A DNA stretch of 64,000 nucleotides, taken from Streptomyces sp. R44. GTDB lineage: Bacteria > Actinomycetota > Actinomycetes > Streptomycetales > Streptomycetaceae. The notes under the pieces are model-generated. The model saw only the letters and a list, made by a program, of their open reading frames with translations, made no database searches and was not told where the DNA came from. Every line of letters starts with the position of its first letter. Position 1 is the first letter of the stretch. The stretch spans positions 5,270,001 through 5,334,000 of the forward strand of contig NZ_CP163444.1 of assembly GCF_041053105.1 (NCBI RefSeq), given 5' to 3'. This document shows positions 36,538-44,878 of this stretch, in pieces. A program made the position numbers and the translations under genes.

Positions 36538-37245
36538 TCAGGTTCCCGGCTTGCGGCCGTAGACGAAGACGTCGTCGCCGTTCCTGAGCAGATTCCAGTA
36601 CGCTTTCGCGTCCCTCGGCGTCATGTTGACGCAGCCGCCGGAGCCCGGCGGGTTCCACATGGACTTGGTGGTCGAGTGGAAGGCCTGGCCGCCGTCGAAG
36701 AACTGCGAGTACGGCATGGAGACGTGGTAGAGCGTCGACCAGTGGTTGATGTTCCGCCAGTAGATCTTCTTGGAGCCGGTACGGGTCTCGGTGCCGTCCT
36801 TGCCCGTACGGACCGGAACCGGCCCGTACTTGAGGCGCGAGCCGTCCTGGATCCAGCTGAGCTGGCGGGTCAGGTCGACGCAGGCGATCCGGCCCCGGTT
36901 GGTCGGGCAGGTGCCCGCCCGGTTGGGGTTGGTGCCGGCCGCCCTCTGCTGGAGCATCGTGTTCATGGTGCGCCAGGTGACCGGTCCGGCGTACCCCACG
37001 GTCGGGGTGATGCCGTGCTTGGCCTGGAAGGCCTGGATGGCCTGACAGTCGGCGAGCGACTGGCGCCCGTCGACCGGCCGTCCGAGGAACTTCTCCACCT
37101 GCTTCTGGTACGGCCCCGTCGTCACGTTGCAGGACGCCGCCTGCGCCGGGGCCGTACCGAGCGCGATCGTCATCGGCACCACGAGCGACGTGATGCCGGC
37201 GGCGATGCCCGCCCTTCTGCCTACGAGCCGCGAGATTCTTTTCAT
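36538..37245 (-). CDS. Secreted L,D-transpeptidase-like protein with variant active site
   Basis: This 235-residue protein has a signal peptide (cleavage after AQA near residue 36). A peptidoglycan-binding domain follows (about residues 40-105, SLADCQAIQAFQAKHGITPT), then a YkuD domain. The catalytic Cys is present but the motif reads GSGGCVNM, so the usual His of SHGC is Gly. The upstream QAFHSTTKSMW His is kept. ATG 37245 follows GGGGGAG at 37262-37256. It differs from the lipoprotein enzyme at 13049-13909. Confidence 0.92.
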   Translation of the reverse strand: MKRISRLVGRRAGIAAGITSLVVPMTIALGTAPAQAASCNVTTGPYQKQVEKFLGRPVDGRQSLADCQAIQAFQAKHGITPTVGYAGPVTWRTMNTMLQQRAAGTNPNRAGTCPTNRGRIACVDLTRQLSWIQDGSRLKYGPVPVRTGKDGTETRTGSKKIYWRNINHWSTLYHVSMPYSQFFDGGQAFHSTTKSMWNPPGSGGCVNMTPRDAKAYWNLLRNGDDVFVYGRKPGT

Positions 37246-37327
37246 GATCGTCAACTCCCCCTTGAGTCCCTGTACTTGAGGACGTAAGGGGGAGTTTGAC
37301 GGTTGCAGGCCCGCAGCGGGAGACCGC

Positions 37328-38587
37328 CTACGCCGCCGCCGGGTGCAGACGCCGCGCCTCGACGCGCGCGCTGTGCGAGCCGTACAGGGTGACCGAGACG
37401 ACCCCGAGGACCGCGACCAGGCCGATCAGGACGGTACCGGCCCAGCCGCCGGCGTGGAAGGCGATCGCGCCGAGCGTGCCGCCCGCGCTGCTGCCCAGGT
37501 AGTACGCCGACTGGTAGAGCGCCGAGGCCTGCGCGCGGCCCGTCTTCGCCGTGCGGCTCACCGAGGAGGAGGCGACCGCGTGGCCCGCGAAGAAACCGGC
37601 GGTGATCAGGACCAGGCCCACGAGGACCAGGGCGAGCGAGTCGGACAGCGAGCACAGCAGGCCCGCCGCCGTCGTGGACACCGCCAGGTACAGCGCGCCG
37701 CGCCGGCCGAGACGGCCGACCAGCTTGCCGGCCGCGGCCGAGGAGACCGTACCGACCAGGTAGATCAGGAAGATCGAGCCGATCACGCCCTGCGGCAGCG
37801 AGAACGGGGCCTCCACCAGGCGGTAGCCGATCACCGTGTACACCGCGCCGAAGACCGTCATGAACAGCGCGCCGATCACGTACAGCCGCATCAGCAGCGG
37901 GTCGGCGAGGTGCCCCCGGACGGTCCGGGCGAGCGCCTTCGGGTTCAGCGTGCCGGGGGTGAAGTGCCGGGCCTTCGGGAGCAGCGCCCGGAAGGCGAGC
38001 GCGCACACCAGGGAGGTCAGGCCGACGGCGGCCAGACCCGCGCGCCAGCCCCACAGCTGGGAGACCCAGCCGGTCACGAGCCGGCCGCTCATGCCGCCGA
38101 TCGAGTTGCCCGCCACGAAGAGGCCGATCGCGGCGACCAGCGCCTTGGGCCGCACTTCCTCGGCGAGGTAGGCCATCGCCGAGGCCGGGAGGCCCGCGAG
38201 CGCGGCGCCCTGGACCGCGCGGAGCGCGATCAGCGACTCCAGGTTCGGGGCGAGCGGCACCAGGAGGGCCACGGCGACCGCGACGGAGAGGGAGGCCGTC
38301 ATCATCGCGCGCCGCCCGAAGCGCTCCGAGAGGGCGCTGAGCGGCAGGACGCAGAGGGCGAGGGCGCCGGTCGCGGCGGAGACCGTCCAGGAGGCGGCGG
38401 AGGCGGTGGCGCCGAACTCGGCCGAGATGGCCGGGAGGAGGGCCTGCGTGGAGTAGAGGAGGGCGAAGGTGGCCAGTCCGGCGGCGAAGAGCGCGAGGCT
38501 CGTCCGGCGGTAGCCGGGGGCACCGGGGGAGAGGCGGGTGTCGGCGGACGCGGTGGTGGCGGCCGCCTTGGTACTGGCGGAAGGCAT
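37328..38587 (-). CDS. MFS transporter (YnfM-like)
   Basis: This 419-residue protein has 12 predicted helices. The loop 2-3 motif is LPLSALSERFGRRAMMTASL, and AVQGAALAGLPASAMAYLAE is typical of drug/arabinose-exporter-type MFS proteins. The N-terminus has a polar 25-residue leader. It is divergent from a LysR regulator 62 bp away, which probably controls it. Substrate unknown. Confidence 0.93.
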   Translation of the reverse strand: MPSASTKAAATTASADTRLSPGAPGYRRTSLALFAAGLATFALLYSTQALLPAISAEFGATASAASWTVSAATGALALCVLPLSALSERFGRRAMMTASLSVAVAVALLVPLAPNLESLIALRAVQGAALAGLPASAMAYLAEEVRPKALVAAIGLFVAGNSIGGMSGRLVTGWVSQLWGWRAGLAAVGLTSLVCALAFRALLPKARHFTPGTLNPKALARTVRGHLADPLLMRLYVIGALFMTVFGAVYTVIGYRLVEAPFSLPQGVIGSIFLIYLVGTVSSAAAGKLVGRLGRRGALYLAVSTTAAGLLCSLSDSLALVLVGLVLITAGFFAGHAVASSSVSRTAKTGRAQASALYQSAYYLGSSAGGTLGAIAFHAGGWAGTVLIGLVAVLGVVSVTLYGSHSARVEARRLHPAAA

Positions 38588-38649
38588 GTCACGAACGTAG
38601 GACGGTCCGCTTCATGCGTCCAATGCACGGAACTGCTGTAATCGTTCCC

Positions 38650-39621
38650 ATGGTGCATGAGTACAGGCCACAGCCTCGGCTGTCACCGAACAGTAACGAA
38701 GAAGACATGGGACTGCTGCTCGCGCCGCGGCTCGCGTACTTCGCCGCCGTCGCCCGGCACGAGCACGTGACCCGCGCCGCGGCCGAGATGGGCGTGCCGC
38801 AGTCGACGCTCTCGCGGGCCATGGTCCGGCTCGAACAGGACCTCGGCGTCACCCTCTTCGCCCGGCGCGGCCGCACGGTCTCCCTGACCCCTGCGGGCCG
38901 CCGCTTCCTCACCGCCGCCGAGCGGGCCCTCGCCGAGGTGGAGCGGGCCGCCGACACCGTACGGGCCGACGCCGACCCGACCGCGGGCCGGGTCGCCTTC
39001 GGCTTCCTCCACACGATGGGGTCCGAGACCGTCCCGGGCCTCATCCGCGCCTTCCGCGTCGACCATCCCCGGATCCGCTTCACCCTCGTCCAGAACTACG
39101 GCGAGGCCATGATCGAGCGGCTGCGCGCCGGCGACCTCGACCTCTGCCTGACCTCCCCGGTGCCGGACGCCCCCGACCTGGTGGCCCGGCGCCTCGACGA
39201 ACAGCGGCTTCGGCTCGTCGTCCCGGACGACCACCGGCTCGCGGGCCGCAAGCGGGTGCGGCTCGCCGAGGCCGCCGAGGAGACCTTCGTGACCCTGGAG
39301 CCGGGGTACGGGCTCCGCCGCATCACCGACGACCTGTGCGCGGAGGCCGGCTTCAAGCCGCGGGTCGCCTTCGAGGGCGAGGAGGCCGAGACCCTGCGCG
39401 GCCTCGTCGCCGCCGGCCTCGGCGTCGCCCTGCTCCCGCCGCCCGCCGTGCCCCGCCCCGGTGTCGTCGAACTGACCGTCACCGCGCCGCGCGCGGTCCG
39501 CGAGATCGGCGTCGCCTGGCTGGACGGCCACCCGGACACGGCCCCGGTGGCCGCCTTCAAGAAGTTCCTGCTCGGCAGGCGCGGCCACCTGCTCCCGAAG
39601 GAACCGTCACCTCCGGCGTGA
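38650..39621 (+). CDS. LysR family transcriptional regulator
   Basis: This 323-residue protein has the LysR winged helix at about residues 20-80 (RLAYFAAVARHEHVTRAAAE, PQSTLSRAMVRLEQDLGVTL, FARRGRTVSLTPAG), then a type-2 periplasmic-binding effector domain. ATG 38650 is chosen; the next in-frame ATG is at 38707. It is divergent from the MFS transporter. The 62-bp spacer must contain both promoters and the LysR site. Its last 15 bases overlap the convergent hydrolase gene. Confidence 0.93.
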   Translation: MVHEYRPQPRLSPNSNEEDMGLLLAPRLAYFAAVARHEHVTRAAAEMGVPQSTLSRAMVRLEQDLGVTLFARRGRTVSLTPAGRRFLTAAERALAEVERAADTVRADADPTAGRVAFGFLHTMGSETVPGLIRAFRVDHPRIRFTLVQNYGEAMIERLRAGDLDLCLTSPVPDAPDLVARRLDEQRLRLVVPDDHRLAGRKRVRLAEAAEETFVTLEPGYGLRRITDDLCAEAGFKPRVAFEGEEAETLRGLVAAGLGVALLPPPAVPRPGVVELTVTAPRAVREIGVAWLDGHPDTAPVAAFKKFLLGRRGHLLPKEPSPPA

Positions 39622-40395
39622 GCCGTACCTCGACGCCCCGAACCCCGCCGCCAGCGGCATCCGCAGGCCGAGCGGCGGGGGAGCCGCCATCGCGTCGGTC
39701 ACCGGGCGCGCCACCGGCCGGGAGAACAGGGCGCCGAGCACGAAGTCCGCGGCGAGGGCCCGGACCTCCGCCGCGTACTGGCGCAGCGCGTGGCCGTCCG
39801 AGTGGACCTCGAAACGGCAGGTCTCCCGGTTCGCCTTCTTCGCCCGCTCGGCGAACCGGAACGACAGCTCCGGGTCCGTCCGCGCGTCGTTCGTGCCGTG
39901 CACGAGCAGCACCCTGCGCCCCACCAGCTGCCGCACCGGCTCCGGCTCCGCCGCCACGTCGTCCTCCGGCAGCCACGGCGCGAGCGCGAGCACCGCGCCG
40001 ACCGCCGGATGCCCGGCCGCCCGCAGCGCCGCCCGGGCCCCCATCCCGTGGCCCAGGAGGCAGACCGGGACGTCGCCGTAGCGCCGTACGGCCTCCTCGA
40101 CCGCCCAGGTGGCGTCCGCGACGAGGTCGGCGTCCGTGCCGTTCCAGCCGCGCGCCCGGTAGCGCACCACATGCGCCACGAGCCCCTCGGGCCGGCCCGC
40201 CCGCACCAGTTCACGCGCCGGTGGAAGCATCGCGGCGTGCGCCCGCGCGGACGCCCGCCGGGCCGACACCGGCTCGCCGTCCGGCAGGAGCAGCACCACG
40301 CCGCCCACCGCCGCCACCGCCGACCGGGAACCGACGGGGCGCCCGAGCCGGGGTCTCCGGGTCTCGGGCGGCCCCACGAGTGCGAAGTACGCCAT
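39607..40395 (-). CDS. Alpha/beta-hydrolase-fold protein lacking the nucleophile serine
   Basis: This 262-residue protein has an alpha/beta-hydrolase fold. VGGVVLLLPDGEPVSARRAS is the first strand, and VCLLGHGMGARAALRAAGHP is the nucleophile elbow, where Gly replaces the catalytic Ser of GxSxG. The acid (HGTNDARTDP) and His (SDGHALRQYA) positions are kept. It may be a non-catalytic homologue or use another mechanism. The C-terminus overlaps the LysR gene end by 15 bases. Confidence 0.88.
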   Translation of the reverse strand: MAYFALVGPPETRRPRLGRPVGSRSAVAAVGGVVLLLPDGEPVSARRASARAHAAMLPPARELVRAGRPEGLVAHVVRYRARGWNGTDADLVADATWAVEEAVRRYGDVPVCLLGHGMGARAALRAAGHPAVGAVLALAPWLPEDDVAAEPEPVRQLVGRRVLLVHGTNDARTDPELSFRFAERAKKANRETCRFEVHSDGHALRQYAAEVRALAADFVLGALFSRPVARPVTDAMAAPPPLGLRMPLAAGFGASRYGSRRR

Positions 40396-40483
40396 GGCAG
40401 AACAGTCTCAGAAGGCGAGGTGTACGCCAGTCGTACGCGCGGTCTCTGTTACGTATCGTCCGGAGAGCGAACGCCCTTTGCTC

Positions 40484-41251
40484 CTATACCCGTTCGAACC
40501 GGGCCACCGAGCCGACGACCGCGAAGCCCCTCCGGCCGTACCAGGTGTGCGGCCAGTCGCCCGCGAAGGCGGTGAGGAAGCGGGTCGTGCAGCCCGCGGC
40601 GGCGGCCTCGTGCAGGGCGGTGTCCAGCACCCTCCCCGCGTACCCGCGCTTCAGATGGGCCTCCACCGTGACCAGGTCCTCGATCTGCGCGATCCCCGCC
40701 GCCGGATCCATGTACAGATCGGCCCAGGCGGCCACCTCCCCCTCCGGGGTGTACGCGGCGAAGAAGCGGACGACGTCGGCGCCGCGCCGCCGCGCCACCC
40801 GCCGCTCCACCAGGTGCGCGATCTGCTCGGGCGTCGCCCGCGGGGCGAACCGCGGCCAGGACTCGGCGACCGGGCCGCGCAGTTCGTCGAAGTCCACCTC
40901 GCGCGCCCCACCGTGCTCCGGCACCGGACCGGTGTGCGCCATGATCAGGGTGGTGGCGTGCCGGAACCCGGCCCGCTCCATCGGCTCCACGCAGGCGGCG
41001 GCGACCTTCTCGTCGAGGACGTACGCGAAGCGGTACGGGAGATGGCTCTGCGCCTCGTCCGTGTAACCGGCCAGCGCCTCCGGGTCCACGGCCCCGTAGG
41101 CGAGCACGTGATTGTTCCATCGGGAGTGCCGGTAGGCGTCGTCGAGCACCGCGACGGCGCCCGGGAACTCGACGGTGCGGGCCGCCTGCCGGCGGTGGAA
41201 GTCGGACAGGAAGCGGTGGATGCGCGGGAGTTCGGGTGCGGTTGAGGTCAT
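40484..41251 (-). CDS. GNAT family N-acetyltransferase
   Basis: This 255-residue protein has a GNAT domain in the C-terminal half. QIEDLVTVEAHLKRGYAGRV is strand 4 and the acetyl-CoA pyrophosphate loop (R-G-Y-A-G-R), then DTALHEAAAAGCTTRFLTAF and WYGRRGFAVVGSVARFER. The N-terminal ~110 residues look like a degenerate second GNAT fold. Acceptor unknown. It is divergent from adenosine deaminase. Confidence 0.9.
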   Translation of the reverse strand: MTSTAPELPRIHRFLSDFHRRQAARTVEFPGAVAVLDDAYRHSRWNNHVLAYGAVDPEALAGYTDEAQSHLPYRFAYVLDEKVAAACVEPMERAGFRHATTLIMAHTGPVPEHGGAREVDFDELRGPVAESWPRFAPRATPEQIAHLVERRVARRRGADVVRFFAAYTPEGEVAAWADLYMDPAAGIAQIEDLVTVEAHLKRGYAGRVLDTALHEAAAAGCTTRFLTAFAGDWPHTWYGRRGFAVVGSVARFERV

Positions 41252-41340
41252 GCGGGCAGGCTAGGGCCTGTCCGACAATTCCCGCCGGGTCCGTGCCGTC
41301 CCCGCCCCGCCACGAGAAAAACGGCGCCGCACGGGGTGTT

Positions 41341-41362
41341 CTACGCGCGTAGGGGCTAGAGT
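41341..41362 (+). promoter_or_regulatory. Nucleoside-regulon palindrome in the add promoter
   Basis: CTACGCGCGTAG (41341-41352) is a perfect palindrome. TAGAGT (41357-41362) is a good -10 whose start point falls on the A of ATG 41369, so the mRNA should be leaderless. The palindrome occupies the -35/-10 spacer, the classic place for a repressor. Confidence 0.8.
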
Positions 41363-41368
41363 GCGGAA

Positions 41369-42523
41369 ATGACGAGCCAGACCCCCAACGTCCCCACCGC
41401 GGACCAGATCCGCCGTGCCCCGAAGGTGCTGCTCCACGACCACCTCGACGGCGGACTGCGCCCCGGCACGATCATCGAACTCGCCCGGGAGCAGGGCTAC
41501 GAGCAGCTCCCCGAGACGGAGCCCGACAAGCTCGGCATCTGGTTCCGCGAAGCCGCCGACTCCGGCTCCCTGGAACGGTACCTGGAGACCTTCGCGCACA
41601 CCTGCGCCGTCATGCAGACCCGGGACGCCCTCTTCCGCGTCGCCGCCGAGTGCGCCGTCGACCTGGCCGAGGACGGCGTCGTCTACGCCGAGGTGCGCTA
41701 CGCCCCCGAGCAGCACCTGGAGGGCGGTCTCAGCCTCGAAGAGGTCGTGGAGGCCGTCAACGAGGGCTTCCGCGAGGGCGAGCGGCGGGCCAGGGCCAAC
41801 GGCCACCGCATCCGGGTCGGCGCCCTGCTGACCGCCATGCGGCACGCCGCCCGCGCCCTGGAGATCGCCGAACTCGCCAACCGCTACCGCGACACCGGTG
41901 TCGTCGGCTTCGACATCGCGGGCGCCGAGGCCGGCTACCCGCCCACCCGCCACCTCGACGCCTTCGAATACCTCAAGCGGGAGAACAACCACTTCACGAT
42001 CCACGCGGGCGAGGCCTTCGGGCTCCCCTCGATCTGGCAGGCGCTCCAGTGGTGCGGTGCCGACCGGCTCGGCCACGGCGTCCGGATCATCGACGACATC
42101 GAGGTCGCCGACGACGGCTCGGTCCGCCTCGGCCGCCTCGCGGCCTACGTGCGGGACAAGCGCATCCCGCTCGAGATGTGCCCCTCCTCCAACCTCCAGA
42201 CCGGCGCCGCCGCCTCCTTCGCGGAGCACCCCATCGGTCTGCTCCGCACCCTCCATTTCCGGGCCACGGTCAACACGGACAATCGCCTCATGAGCGGGAC
42301 GAGCATGAGCCGGGAATTCGAGCTGCTGATCGACGCATTCGATTACACGCTCGACGACATGCAGTGGTTCACGGTCAATGCGATGAAATCAGCGTTCATT
42401 CCTTTCGATGAACGACTCGCCATGATCAATGAGGTCATCAAGCCCGGATACGCCGAGCTCAAGTCCGAATGGCTGTTCCAGCAGACCGCGACGACCAGCG
42501 AGTCTTCCCGTACGGAGGGCTGA
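41369..42523 (+). CDS. add: Adenosine deaminase
   Basis: This 384-residue protein converts (deoxy)adenosine to (deoxy)inosine. Metal and active-site segments are [15 protein letters not shown] (HxH), [13 protein letters not shown] (catalytic Glu), RLGHGVRI (His) and [11 protein letters not shown] (Asp). Length and order are normal. Its product feeds the purine nucleoside phosphorylase at 62240-63043. Both carry the same promoter palindrome. Confidence 0.97.
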   Translation: MTSQTPNVPTADQIRRAPKVLLHDHLDGGLRPGTIIELAREQGYEQLPETEPDKLGIWFREAADSGSLERYLETFAHTCAVMQTRDALFRVAAECAVDLAEDGVVYAEVRYAPEQHLEGGLSLEEVVEAVNEGFREGERRARANGHRIRVGALLTAMRHAARALEIAELANRYRDTGVVGFDIAGAEAGYPPTRHLDAFEYLKRENNHFTIHAGEAFGLPSIWQALQWCGADRLGHGVRIIDDIEVADDGSVRLGRLAAYVRDKRIPLEMCPSSNLQTGAAASFAEHPIGLLRTLHFRATVNTDNRLMSGTSMSREFELLIDAFDYTLDDMQWFTVNAMKSAFIPFDERLAMINEVIKPGYAELKSEWLFQQTATTSESSRTEG

Positions 42524-42547
42524 AACACGCCCCGCGCAGGGGTCAGG

Positions 42548-42581
42548 AGCGGCCGGGTTCTCGCGACACCCGGCCGCTTTT
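42548..42581 (+). terminator. Rho-independent terminator of add
   Basis: AGCGGCCGGGT (42548-42558) pairs perfectly with ACCCGGCCGCT (42568-42578), followed by TTTT (42578-42581). It lies 25 bases past the stop. Confidence 0.85.
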
Positions 42582-42695
42582 CGGTGTTTGCGGAGGCGAC
42601 GTTCGCTGGTTAGGTTGCAGAGCCGCTCTCCATTCCCAGGATTTCCCCGCCCGGCTTTCCTCGAAGCCCCCGGATTCCCCAAGGAAGATCTTCTG

Positions 42696-43061
42696 ATGAA
42701 GCAGTCTGCCGCCAAGAAGCTCGGTGTCGCCGCTCTCGGTGCCGCTTTCGTCGCCGCCGGTGCAGGCGCGGCCAACGCCGCGTCGTCCCTGCCGCTCGAC
42801 GCCGACGCGCTGGGCACGGTGACCCAGGCCGTCCCGCTGGGTGACGGCCTCACCACGCTCCCTGACGGCGCCTCCGAGTCCCTCGGTGCCGGCCAGGGCG
42901 CCCTCGGCCAGGGCCTCGACCAGGGCGTGAAGACCCTCCCGGCCGCCGCCGGCCAGGCCACCCAGAACCTCCCGCTCGACGCCGCCGCCGGCGGCCTCGG
43001 CGCCACCCCGCTCGGCGGCCTCCTCGGCGGCCTGCCGCTGAACGGCCTGCCGCTCGGCTGA
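42696..43061 (+). CDS. Small secreted protein, Leu/Gly/Ala-rich
   Basis: This 121-residue protein has a clear Sec signal peptide (MKQSAAKKLGVAALGAAFVA, cleavage after ANA). The mature part is of low complexity with repeated LPLD/PLG segments and no cysteine. AAGGAAGA (42681-42688) sets ATG 42696. It resembles another secreted protein at 48882-49280 in size, signal and LPLD-like repeats. Similar proteins are frequent in streptomycetes. Function unknown; it is not a chaplin (no chaplin domain). Confidence 0.85.
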   Translation: MKQSAAKKLGVAALGAAFVAAGAGAANAASSLPLDADALGTVTQAVPLGDGLTTLPDGASESLGAGQGALGQGLDQGVKTLPAAAGQATQNLPLDAAAGGLGATPLGGLLGGLPLNGLPLG

Positions 43062-43073
43062 CCCCCGCCGCAC

Positions 43074-43122
43074 ACGCCGAAGGGGCGCGCACCCGGAACC
43101 CGGGTACGCGCCCCTTCGGCGT
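43074..43122. terminator. Long bidirectional terminator hairpin
   Basis: ACGCCGAAGGGGCGCG (43074-43089) pairs with CGCGCCCCTTCGGCGT (43107-43122), continued by ACCCGG (43091-43096) / CCGGGT (43100-43105). It is between convergent genes. Confidence 0.8.
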
Positions 43123-43132
43123 ACGCACGGCC

Positions 43133-43333
43133 CTACCAGGCCGTGCTCGCGGTCTTCTCCGCCGGCAGGAAGATCCACAGGCCCAGGTAGATCAGGAACT
43201 GCGGTCCCGGCAGCAGACACGAGGCCAGGAAGATCAGACGCATCGCCGTCGCGGAGATGCCGAAGCGCCGGGCCAGCGCCGCGCACACTCCGCCGAGCAC
43301 GCGTCCTTCACGGGGGCGGGACAGTGCGGCCAT
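43133..43333 (-). CDS. PspC domain membrane protein
   Basis: This 66-residue protein is a single PspC domain: RPREGRVLGGVCAALARRFG, then ATAMRLIFLASCLLPGPQFL and IYLGLWIFLPAE. It has one or two membrane segments. PspC domains relate to envelope-stress signalling. Here it is a stand-alone short form. ATG 43333 follows AAGGAG. Confidence 0.9.
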   Translation of the reverse strand: MAALSRPREGRVLGGVCAALARRFGISATAMRLIFLASCLLPGPQFLIYLGLWIFLPAEKTASTAW

Positions 43334-43423
43334 GGTGGGCTCCTTCGGAGTCGGTCCGGGAGCCGCTCCTCCGGGCTCCCGATGACTCCATCCTGCCGTC
43401 GTGAACGGGGACGAAGCGTCCGT

Positions 43424-43921
43424 CTACGGGGCGATCGGGACCCTGGAAATCGTCGGGGTCGCACCCTGAGTCGCCTTCCGGTCCGGGGCCTCGCGCCTGC
43501 GGCGCAGCCGGCTCCGGCAGGCCGGGACGATCAGGAGATGCGCGAGGGCGACGCCCGTCGTGTTCAGGAGTACGGAGTCCACGTCGACGACCTGCCCCGG
43601 CACGGCGGTCTGGAGCAGCTCGATCGCCAGCGACACGAGGGCGCCGGCGGCGGTCGTACGGGTCAGGGAGGCCCAGCCGGAGACGTGCAGCCGTCCGTCG
43701 GCCATCGGGAGCAGCACGCCCAGCGGGGCCAGGAGCAGCAGGCCCTCACCGATCAGCCGGGCCGCCTCGACGCCGCCGAGCGCGAGGTCGGCCTGCAGGC
43801 CGTGCAGCGGGATCGTGTTCGGCGCGGTCACCCAGGCGACGTCCCGTGGGCGCAGGCTGACCCAGGCGACGAGCAGCAGATGCGCGAGGAGGAGGACGAA
43901 CCCCGCCACGCGGACGACCAT
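43424..43921 (-). CDS. VanZ-like membrane protein
   Basis: This 165-residue protein has four predicted helices, beginning VVRVAGFVLLLAHLLLVAWV. The VanZ-family motif is seen in NTIPLHG and ELLQTAVPGQVVDVDSVLLN. The C-terminal 30 residues are basic. VanZ relatives affect glycopeptide tolerance, but a role here is not shown. ATG 43921 starts just before helix 1. Confidence 0.85.
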   Translation of the reverse strand: MVVRVAGFVLLLAHLLLVAWVSLRPRDVAWVTAPNTIPLHGLQADLALGGVEAARLIGEGLLLLAPLGVLLPMADGRLHVSGWASLTRTTAAGALVSLAIELLQTAVPGQVVDVDSVLLNTTGVALAHLLIVPACRSRLRRRREAPDRKATQGATPTISRVPIAP

Positions 43922-44278
43922 GGCGGCCTGGCCGCCCGAACCTTGACGCTGCACGCCCCCCAAGACGCACGCCAGAGCGGAATCGGTTCCGCGCGCCCCC
44001 CCGTTGTGGGCAGGCGTTCCGCCGGGGCGTGGGGGTCCCCCCTGCTCGAGCGAAGCCGAGAGCTTGGGGGAGGGTGGGCACACGGAACGGCGCCCTTGCC
44101 GGCGCCAGAGGCTTCCGCGCCTGAACCCGCACCGGATGTACGCCGCCACGATGGGTGCGGGTCAAGGCGCGGAACGCGGAGGCGCCGCGAGAGGGCGCCG
44201 TCCCGTGTGCCCACCCGTCCCGCCCCAGCGGGACGATTGCCCACACGGCGCAGGGCGCGGGCCCACACGGGCGCGGGG
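43922..44278. repeat. Intergenic palindromic repeat cluster (MITE/REP-like)
   Basis: This 357-base gap has no gene. At 44031-44070, GGGGGTCCCCCCTGCTCGAG followed by CGAAGCCGAGAGCTTGGGGG is, to my recollection, a very common Streptomyces intergenic repeat. Next to it is a large inverted repeat: the arm at 44072-44096 (GGGTGGGCACACGG...) matches the arm at 44192-44216 with one mismatch. Further complementary patches inside give a stem-loop of about 145 bp. A further CCCACACGG-type half-copy follows near 44230-44265. Confidence 0.65.
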
Positions 44279-44878
44279 TCAGCCCGCAGGAGTCGGTGGG
44301 GTCGTCGGGGGGGTCGTGTCCGGGCGTTCCCGGACGTCGGCCGTGCAGCGGTACCGCTTCGGGGCGTACGGGCCCGGACCGCCGAGCAGCACCGTGTGAC
44401 CACCCGCCCCCGCCGAGCTCTCCGCGAACGTGCAGACGAGCTGCGACAGGGCCGTCGGCGCCAGGTCCTCCGGCTGCCGGCTCAGTCGCAGCGAGCCCGC
44501 CGGGTCGCCCCGGCGCCCGCCGGTGACCGTCAGCGGCCCCCGTACCTCGGTCGTGAAACCGGCCTCCCGCTCGCTCTCCGAAGGCGCGGCGAGCAGCTGC
44601 GCCAGCAACCCCCCGGCCGTCCGCACCGGATCGCCGCCCGCCTTCTCCTCCGGCAGCGGCGACCTGCGGTCCACCGCCTCCAGCTGCGAGCCGCAGACCA
44701 GGAACACCCGGACCGGCACTCCCTGAGCCGCCGCCTCGGACGTACCGTCGTCGGTCACGCTGCACGGGACCCGCGAGGGCGCGGCGCCCGCGTCCACCGG
44801 GACCGAGGTGGTCCGGATGCCGCAGCCGGTGAGCAGTGCGGTGAGCGCGACCGCCATGACAGTGACGCGACGTCTCAC
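44279..44878 (-). CDS. Lipoprotein of the afsQ operon
   Basis: This 199-residue protein has a signal peptide and lipobox LTGC (cysteine near residue 19). The body has VPVRVFLVCGSQLEAVDRRS and LLAQLLAAPSESEREAGF, resembling the LpqB/GerMN-type fold, with four later cysteines. GTG 44878 overlaps the afsQ2 stop by four bases, so it is co-translated with the sensor kinase. It may help AfsQ2 sense the envelope (inference). Confidence 0.88.
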   Translation of the reverse strand: MRRRVTVMAVALTALLTGCGIRTTSVPVDAGAAPSRVPCSVTDDGTSEAAAQGVPVRVFLVCGSQLEAVDRRSPLPEEKAGGDPVRTAGGLLAQLLAAPSESEREAGFTTEVRGPLTVTGGRRGDPAGSLRLSRQPEDLAPTALSQLVCTFAESSAGAGGHTVLLGGPGPYAPKRYRCTADVRERPDTTPPTTPPTPAG

